Shown: piece by piece, positions 56,623 through 64,000 of the stretch | How positions within the stretch are numbered: position 1 is the first letter of the stretch | Layout: the number at the start of each line of letters is the position of its first letter | Assembly: GCF_907164915.1 (NCBI RefSeq) | Contig: NC_061863.1 | Location: forward strand, 34,073,133 to 34,137,132 | From: Impatiens glandulifera | Taxonomy: Eukaryota > Streptophyta > Magnoliopsida > Ericales > Balsaminaceae | DNA length: 64,000 nt | Direction: 5' to 3' | Notes under the pieces: model-generated | What the model was told of the DNA's origin: nothing | Database searches by the model: none | Seen by the model: the letters and a program-made list of their open reading frames with translations, nothing else | Position numbers and translations under genes: made by a program

Positions 56623-58103
56623 GCCTTCTATTTTCAGATAACATGCGCTAATTGATCGAGTGCGACGCGGGCGCGCGTTCCCTTCTTTGCAATGGGATAC
56701 GCAAGCAGTCTGTAAGCGTTGGATGCCAATTCAGCACTCATCCGATGGTTCTGGTCCTTGTTGTAGCCAAATTCTATAATTTCGACCACACAAGATTATA
56801 TATTTAATTTTATTTTAAAACTTTAATGGTTTAGTTTTAATCTTTTTTAAATACACAAAATATTAAAATAAATATGACAAATATTTTACCAATTTTATTT
56901 TATTTATTTTTTTATATTTACTATTAAATAAATAATTTTTGGGGATGAAATGAGTACCTCATTTCATCCTAAATTATTTATTTTAGTTACTTAAGTTTTT
57001 CCAAATTTATTTTAAGATAAAAAAGTATAATATTTATCCTAAATAATTTTTTTTCTTTTGTATTGACCATTTTCTTTAATTAATTAGATTTTAATTATTA
57101 AAATAATTTGTTTAATTAATTAATTGGGGTTAATTATTTTGATTTTATTTATTCGAAAAATAAATTAAAATAATTATTTTAATTTTATAAATTAGACAAG
57201 TAGATATTAGGGCTTATATAAATATAGTAAAAAATTTTTATAAAATTTTAAATGGTTTATATTATGACAAAAAAATATTTAAAGTTTATTAATAAACGGT
57301 AGGATATCGTAATTTATTAATTATAAATAAAATTAACAGTTCCGCACGGTCAAGAAAATTAATTGAATCATATACTAAATTACCAAACGAATTAATGAGT
57401 CACCAAAATCTTTGTTAATCTATTGTTTTTTGGATTAACTCGTGATGATCAAAATGCTTTAAATTTTTTATATTTCAAAAAAACTAACCGAATTTTTAAA
57501 TTAAACAGAATTGTATCTTACAAAATAGATATTTTTATTCAAATTATTAATCAATATTTTATTTTAAAGTATTTTTATTAAAAAAAAGTTATTTATACAA
57601 TGATACTAATTATTTTATAGCTACTTTTTCTCACCAAAGCCGAAATAAATAGAAAATAATGACCCTTTAGAGATAGTAAACTGTCTTCTTTAATTTAACA
57701 ATGGTTTAGAGATGATGTTGTTGATTATGTGAGGGTAGTTTAAATAAAGTAGGAATTTAGATTCATTCTAGAAACAAAGACTTATTCAGTGATATGGGAC
57801 AAAATACAAAGAAAGACATTAGGGGAACATTAGCACATTACTTATATAAATCAGTCTTAATCTTATATTTTTTTAATTATCCGTTCTATGTTTTGAGAAT
57901 TGAGTCAATCCGTGAACCAACAATTTAATCAATTTAATCTCATAAAGTGGTTTTTGCGTTGTAATACAGGACCCGATAATCTAGTATTAAATATATATAT
58001 ATATATGAGAGACTTAAATTTTAAGGGTCTAAAAAAAGTGTAATAGTGTTTTAGAACAAATAAATTATTTCTAAATAAATGAATAATTTTTTACATTGGT
58101 TGG
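56623..58103. other. AT-rich DNA, no feature recognised
   Basis: Low-complexity A/T tracts, no ORF, no terminal repeats identified. Confidence 0.6.
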
Positions 58104-58111
58104 TGTATATG

Positions 58112-58706
58112 TAGGGGTGGGTCGGTACGATATACCTTAATGTTTTATTCATACCTTATACTTTATCGAAAATTTTGATATATAAAAAATTCATACATTA
58201 CCTTACATTGATTTCAGTATAACTTGATTTCGGTATACCTTAATTTCAATATACAAAAAATCCATATATTACCTTACCTTAACTTCGGTATACCTTAATT
58301 TCGGTACGATATCGGTATTATACCTTTGATACCTAAAAAATATATTAACTTAAAAAAAAATCAATCTAATCGGTAAAATAAAGATTGCATATACTGAATA
58401 ATATTTCAGTATAATTATATTTTGATATTATTCAAAAATTATATTTCTATAATTAAATTAAGATCAATTCTATTTAATTATTTCCTTATAAGAATTATAT
58501 ATTTTAATTTATAAATACTATTTCGGTATTCCGGTATATCTCGATATACGAAAATTTTAAAAATCTCATACATTTACCATATAAATAATTTCGGTATCGG
58601 TACTATACCTTACATTTTTTCGGTATACCTTTAAAATTGATATTTCGATATATTACGGTACGGTATTTTCGATATACCTATAATATCGGTAATTTTTCTC
58701 ACCCTA
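58112..58706. mobile_element. hAT-type MITE with perfect 8-bp target duplication
   Basis: 595 bp, starts TAGGGGTGGGTCGG and ends CTCACCCTA, flanked by TGTATATG (58104-58111 and 58707-58714). Terminal TAGGGRTG and an 8-bp duplication are typical of hAT elements. The interior has many TTTCGGTATACC-like words in both orientations and no ORF. Confidence 0.88.
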
Positions 58707-58714
58707 TGTATATG

Positions 58715-60103
58715 TTATATAAAGTTGAATGGTATATAAATTAGTAATAGAAGTTTTGACTACCAAGTAATATAGTATTTTTAGTATGTAACATTTGAAG
58801 TAAATTGTCTAATATTTGACTCATAGAATTATTTTTAGAAATTTAAGCAAACTTTCTTTAATATAGTGATTTAAAAATTCAGTGATATATATTGAACTTT
58901 TAATGAGTTATGAGAAAAAATGAAATATTGGGATAGGTCTCGGCTAAAGAAATGTGATCTCTTAAATTAGAACAACCATTTCCTCAAATTTGAAATGATT
59001 GTTAAAAATGATGTTAAAAAATAAATAAATTATAATATACAAAGAAACAAAATCACCAAAATCAAAGGTTGGTTCGAGACATATATTTTGTATATTTTCT
59101 TTAAAACAGTTACATTGTTCCTTTTTGTGTTGGAGTTTAATAGATGATTTTCTTAAGGGTACAACGAATCTAGTAGTGATTCAGCACCAGAATCATTACA
59201 CAGCGAACTTGACCAACGTAACCGAATTATCACTTGGATCAAAACAGAATTGTGTGAATCCATAATTGTGATGAATAATAAGTGAGTAATTAAGAATTTC
59301 CTTAATGTAGGAATAAAATCATTTAATGCAATCAATTGCATTTTCATTAATTGTATTTAAAATGTTTCAATGTAACATTTGATTGGAAAACTTTAATTTG
59401 CATGTTATATTAATACCTTATTTAATTTTCACATTTAATTAAAAATTTAATCAAAATATATCAATTTATTTTTATGCCAACTAAAAATATCTTGCAAATA
59501 AGTTATGGTCCACTTGGATTAATAGAAAACTAATAGCAAATAAGGTTGTTTTTTTTATCTTGTATTATAATTTGTTTAAACTTTATAATTCTAATTAAAT
59601 CATTTAGTTTAAATAATAAAACTACTACACTATTATTTAATATATAATTTATCCATTTAACATAAACATGCTACATTTTTCTATTTTTTCAATGTGGGAC
59701 AAACCCACTAACACGATTTTATCCTTGAAACAAGAGAGAAGACGGTTGTCGCTTAAATTCGAATTATCATTTTCAAATTCGCACCCACATATACTTATTA
59801 GAAACTAAATGATAATAATAATAAATTTGTCTTTTCATTATTCAAGAGTCTCTTGAATTAACTTTTATAAATGAGACTCATCAAGTCTCTTATTTAATAT
59901 TTAGGTTTTGTTTTACTATATATATAAGATGTAATCGTGTCCTTATTTCACAAGTTCAATAGAAATAAATTTCATTCAAGTTTGTTTATTTCTCTAAATT
60001 CTTTATTCACTTTTCTAATAATTTTCTTCACGATTTGATTATTGAAGTCCTTATTGTGACTTTGTTATATGAAAAGTGGTGGACATATAGATGGACTCTG
60101 TTC
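58715..60103. other. AT-rich DNA, probably including a decayed Copia LTR
   Basis: No ORF. TGTGGGACAAACCCACTAAC near 59690 and the A/T-rich sequence to about 60070, directly before a gag scrap, suggest an LTR, but I could not fix its ends. Confidence 0.35.
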
Positions 60104-60480
60104 GGAGTTATTAAACTAATCAAACTACCGGATATGGAAGACTTATATGGAATTGTACCTGATCAGGGAAGACTTATGGGACATCGTCGTTGACGATGAT
60201 GATGTAGCTTCTGAGGACGTCGCTGAAAAATTGGAAGCATCAAAGAAGGGGAAGAAACTTAACGTGAAGGCAAAATTTGTTTTGAAGTGGTCAAACTCCC
60301 ACATTCATCACCTCGATTCAAGGTTGGGATCAACAACCTTCACTCGAGGAGTTTAAAAATCTCTTGTCATCTCAAGAGTCGTTGGTCACACAAATGGCTA
60401 CAACAAGTATAAAAGAGGAATCGAATAGTGCGTTGTTCGTGAGGAAAATGAGCTAGAAAAAGGGAAAGTTGAAGAAGGAA
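60104..60480 (+). pseudogene. gag: Copia gag remnant (UBN2 type), internally deleted
   Basis: After an in-frame TAA, YRIWKTYMELYLIREDLWD is the start of a UBN2-type gag. An Asp/Glu/Lys stretch follows, then KAKFVLKWSNSHIHH, and in another frame SLEEFKNLLSSQESL, the later part of the same domain. The core between them is missing and the rest of the element is absent. Confidence 0.65.
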
Positions 60481-60484
60481 GAAA

Positions 60485-60750
60485 CACTGGTAAAAAAAGG
60501 GTTTATACCGATCGGTAAACTGATCATTACTACCTGAAAATCAATCGATATAGGGTAATACTGATTGGTTGTAATCCGATCGTCACCAATCGGTAAAAGC
60601 TCTCTTAATATTATAAATTCAAGGCATGCCGATTGGACTCTAACCAATCGATATAGGGTAACACCGATTTGTATTTTAACCATAGAGTATAGTGTAACAC
60701 CGATTGGTATTTTAACCAATCGGTATAGACCTTTTTTCAAAGAAAAAAAA
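60485..60750. mobile_element. CACTA-like small element, candidate
   Basis: Starts CACTGGTAAAAAAAGGG, like plant CACTA termini, followed by TATACCGATCGG. The right side carries the inverted ACCAATCGGTATAGACC and TTTTTTC, but a terminal CCAGTG is missing. ACCGATTGGT words recur in both orientations inside, like CACTA subterminal repeats. Confidence 0.45.
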
Positions 60751-61054
60751 GATATTGAGGTTCTACTCAAAGACAGAAAAAGTTCTTACTTATTTACATT
60801 TTTAGTACATAGAAAACTATTATTAATATATAAAGGTGTTTGTTGACACATTGTGTGAAAATTTTCACAGTAGTTCCTGAATTCCATCAAACTAAAAAGA
60901 AAATAAGCTTAACAATCAAATCAATAGCCAATGTTGGGCATAAGTGTCACTCCCTTGAACTTTCGCCTAACATAGGAATCAATACCCTTTGGCATGCGCC
61001 AATTTGTCTTTAAAACAAGTATTCTATGTCAGTAATTGAGAAAATATGTGAATG
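60751..61054. other. No gene; 16-bp perfect palindrome
   Basis: TGTGAAAATTTTCACA at 60854-60869. Nothing else recognised. Confidence 0.5.
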
Positions 61055-61519
61055 TGTTACGATCCACGGATAAGAAAGCGCACCCTCTTCGGTCCTATGG
61101 AACATTTGGGTCAGCTTTATGTTTTGTTTAATAATTCTGTTTTGTCTTCTCTTATATTTATTTAAAACCGAATGCTGTTATTTTGGAAGTTGTTGTAACA
61201 AGTTCGTAGCCGACTCTTTGGTAATTCAGCCTCTTTAAATGCTGATGCCCACCCCACTTTTTGGGACTATGAATTGAATCTTTTAAAAGTTGTGCTCTAA
61301 GTTATTCTCCTGGTCTTGGACCCCTATCTTGGACTACTAGGTGTAATCTAGTAGTATTTCTCTTCTCACTTTGGCTCTTCTCTCCTTAACCTCGCATTCA
61401 TTTCTCATTATATGTCCGCTGCGCTTGAATATTGAATTCCACCATCGGTCCCGACTATCAAGAACCCGTTTCTTGAATTAAAGAACTCGAAAAGCTTGGT
61501 TATAGTTTCAAGCTTAACA
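61055..61519 (+). repeat. 5' LTR of the gypsy element
   Basis: Starts TGTTACGATCC and ends AAGCTTAACA, with TGTTA/TAACA tips. The right edge is fixed by the primer site; the left edge is inferred from the TG start. Confidence 0.68.
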
Positions 61520-61522
61520 TAT

Positions 61523-61534
61523 TGGTATTAGAGC
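61523..61534 (+). other. Primer-binding site of the gypsy element
   Basis: TGGTATTAGAGC, one C-to-T change from the tRNA-iMet type. Confidence 0.82.
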
Positions 61535-61549
61535 TGGTCGATTCTCAAC

Positions 61550-62893
61550 ATGGTAAAAACTCGCCAGCAATCAGAAATGGACGCACTCAAGGCACTTATT
61601 GAAAATCTGTCCCAAAAAACAGCTGCCATAGACCGAAGATTTGATGCGGCTGAAGAACGAATGGCAGCCTTTGAGAGTGGGGCATCTGGAAATGTGCAAG
61701 AACCCCGCCACAGACCCTATGATGATAATTCTTGCCACGGTCCTTCCCTATTTAGCCCCCAACACCCTGGCCAGAACCGCGACCAACACTATGTTCCTCC
61801 CACTCGGCTATCCAAGGTCGATTTTCCTCGGTTTTATGGGTCGGATGTCGAGGGCAATTTTTCAGGGTGGACAAAACTAGGGATGCCACGAAACTAGAAA
61901 TTGCACCCATTCACTTTTCTGGCGAAGCAAGAATGTGGTATGGATCTTATCTCCAGAATCGAGACCATATAGAGGTCTTATCTTGAGACGTGTTCAAGAG
62001 AGATCTTATGACGCAATTCGGGCCCTCTATACATGACACTCCAATGAGACAGTTGATGAATCTGAAACAGGTTGGGTCGGTTCAAGAATATAATCTGCAA
62101 TATATGTCGATCTCTCAAAAACTCTACAACATGCCAAGGGAATACGTCATAGATTGCTACTTGTCCAGTCTAAGGGAGGAAATTGCAAACTGTATCAGGT
62201 TGCGATTCCCGGATTCTCTAAATGAAGCCATGGCCATGGATAAAGTCCAAGAAGAAACGTATCGGTCCTTAATGAGCAATGGGAACTTGTACAGCGCTGA
62301 GCCACCACTACTGCCCAATCCGAGCAACGTCAAACTAAGTTGAAAAAGCACGAACAGAACCCCATACATCAAGCCGAGCTCATCATATGGGTCCTCTTCT
62401 AGTGCAAATCAGGGCCATATTAAGCAAATTAGACCCGGTCTCAATGGATGAAAAGAGAAAGAAGGGCCTGTGCTACACTTGCGATGAAAAATGGCAACCA
62501 GACCACAGGTGTAAATCAAAGTTATTCATGGTTTCGTCCAATGATCAAGAAGTCGCCCCAAGTCTCCAAGAACCTGCTCCGAAGGTAGACCTTGATGATT
62601 CTCCTTTGCAGCCTGACGCAGCGGAAGAACTAGCTATATCCTTACATGCATTGACGGGTTCTAAAACCTTTCAAACGCTCCAAATTCTTGGTAAAGTTGG
62701 GAACCTACCAGTTGTGATCCTAATTGATACAGGCAGCACTCATAACTTCATTAATACCAGGATAATGAAGAACATTAGCCATGACATACTTCCCACCCAA
62801 GTACTATCGGTCCCAGTGGAAGACGACTCTAACATTCTATGCTCTAGCTTCTGCCAAGATCTGAAATGGTCTATGGAAGGTAAGCTTTATTAA
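61550..62893 (+). pseudogene. gag: Gypsy gag and protease, frameshifted
   Basis: ATG 61550 (MVKTRQQSEMDALKAL) opens a coiled N-terminus and LSKVDFPRFYGSD. A shift near 61857 moves to the frame with IHFSGEARMWYGSYL, a TGA at 61984-61986, then the Retrotrans_gag core FKRDLMTQFGPS to 62343. A second shift restores the first frame: GLCYTCDEKWQPDHRC, a CCHC-like knuckle, and the protease VVILIDTGSTHNFIN. It ends at TAA 62891-62893. Gag forms the capsid and protease matures it; this copy cannot make either whole. Confidence 0.85.
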
Positions 62894-64000
62894 ACAAATA
62901 TGAAGGTATTGACAATGACAGAGTATGATATTGTGTTGGGAATCAAATGGATTATTACTCTAGGCCCTTCAAAATGGGACTTTGAAAAATTAACACTCTC
63001 TTTTAAAAGGCAAGGGATAACCACGGTCTTGCAAGGCATACCCCATACACAAATCAACTTAATAAAGGGTGATCACCTAGAGAAGTTATTAAAGAAAGAC
63101 AATGTTGCTTCCATGATCCAAATACGAAGTGAAAACGAAACACAATTTTTCTCGCTCTCTACAAGGCCACCAGATGATATTCCTGAAGACCTTCAGCAAA
63201 TGCTAAATGACTTCAGTCCAATATTCCAGCAACCTGAGGACTTACCACCCGCCAGGGAACAAGATCACCGCATCCCATTAAAGGAAGGCACAAAAGCTGT
63301 ATGCATGCGTCCCTACCGATATTCTGCCCTACGGAAGACAAAAATTGAACATTTGGTCAACGATATGCTGGACAGGGGAGTCATAAGGAGAAGCCATATC
63401 TCTTTTGCCGCCCTTATGGTGTTGGTCCGAAAGGAAGACTTATCCTGGAGAATGTGTATTGATTATAGGCGGCTTAACTCAGCAACCATTAAGGATAAAT
63501 TTCCTATTCCGGTCATTGAAGAATTAATGGAAGAATTGCATGGGTCCAGGTTCTTTCCCAAGCTCGATTTGCGCTTAGGGTTCCACCAGATAAGGATGCA
63601 CCCAGGTGACTGCCACAAAACAGCATTTCGGACTCACGAAGGCCTGTATGAGTTTTTGTTGATGCCCTTCGGCCTAACCAATGTACCGTCCTCCTTCCAA
63701 AGCTTAATGAACGCGACCCTGAAACCATTCCTAAGGAAGTTTGTGCTAGTATTTTTTGATGACATCCTAGTTTACAGCCTAAGCTGGAAGGAACATTTCC
63801 AACACCTACATAAGGTACTTTAAATATTGCAACATAACGAGTTATTCCTTAATAGGAGGAAATGTAATTTTGGGTGCAAGCAAATTTCCTATCTTGGCCA
63901 TATCCTTGACGAGAATGGTGTAGCCACGGATCCAGCAAAGTTAGAAGCAATGAGCACATTGCCAGTTCCAGAATCTCCTAAGAAATTGAAAGGGTTCATT
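62894..64000 (+). pseudogene. pol: Gypsy reverse transcriptase, partial
   Basis: Same frame as the protease. It shows MTEYDIVLGIKWI, then RT blocks RMCIDYRRLNSATIKDKFP, FPKLDLRLGFHQIRM, LLMPFGLTN and VFFDDILVYS, the last being the catalytic Asp pair. TAA 63821-63823 interrupts it, after which ILQHNELFLNRRKCNF and YLGHILDENG continue open to the window end. RNase H and integrase would follow outside. Confidence 0.88.

Larger units (their letters stand above)
61055..64000 (+). mobile_element. Ty3/gypsy element, chromovirus-like, 5' part (runs off window)
   Basis: LTR, primer site, gag, protease and RT on the plus strand, in gypsy order. The short LTR (465 bp) and the RT motifs suggest a chromovirus (Reina/Tekay-like), but a chromodomain would lie beyond the window. 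Confidence 0.85.

Noticed and set aside
59153..59347. 64-codon minus-strand ORF
   Set aside because: No motif or context; AT-rich non-coding sequence likely.

Overview
The window is plant nuclear DNA, most likely a dicot, and almost entirely transposable elements. I see no convincing host gene, tRNA or rRNA. The evidence is primer-binding sites matching plant initiator tRNA-Met (TGGTATCAGAGC type), a Sirevirus-like Copia element, Tat-type and chromovirus-type Ty3/gypsy remnants, hAT and Harbinger-type MITEs, and many AT-rich stretches.

Layout. 1-11905 is most of a giant Copia element (family 1) on the minus strand: 5' LTR 10583-11905, gag and pol to 5446, then three related accessory genes (A, B, C), each with its own TATA box; the 3' end lies outside the window. 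A 785-bp hexanucleotide array abuts the LTR. 13218-30986 holds a second Copia family: an outer plus-strand element carrying a complete nested minus-strand element at 20939-28807. Both have gag and an accessory gene like A-C but no pol, and their LTRs carry palindromic TTAGAC minisatellites. 30988-33698 is a decayed Tat-type gypsy pol. 33699-44400 is AT-rich repeat DNA containing a family 1 solo LTR (40319-42024). 44515-52655 holds two more accessory genes back to back, one split by a family 2 solo LTR. 52656-61054 is AT-rich, with Harbinger-, hAT- and CACTA-like small elements and a Copia gag scrap. 61055-64000 is the 5' part of a chromovirus-like gypsy element.

How the parts may work together. 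The accessory proteins share an N-terminal domain that resembles the family annotated as putative plant transposon protein (from memory, not searched). The long versions add a coiled coil and a Gly/Arg-rich tail. Six copies keep a TATA box about 65-125 bp before the ATG, and several have E2F-like sites further upstream, so the accessory genes look independently transcribed rather than made from the LTR transcript. The pol-less elements probably depend on pol from relatives. Each family has its own abundant short motif (TTAGAC palindromes in family 2, CGGTT/AACCG in family 1) in LTRs and in accessory promoters. My speculative model is an element-encoded factor acting on its own family's repeats, comparable to the anti-silencing VANC proteins of VANDAL transposons. 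Almost every ORF is broken, and many breaks look like C-to-T or G-to-A changes expected from methylated, silenced DNA.
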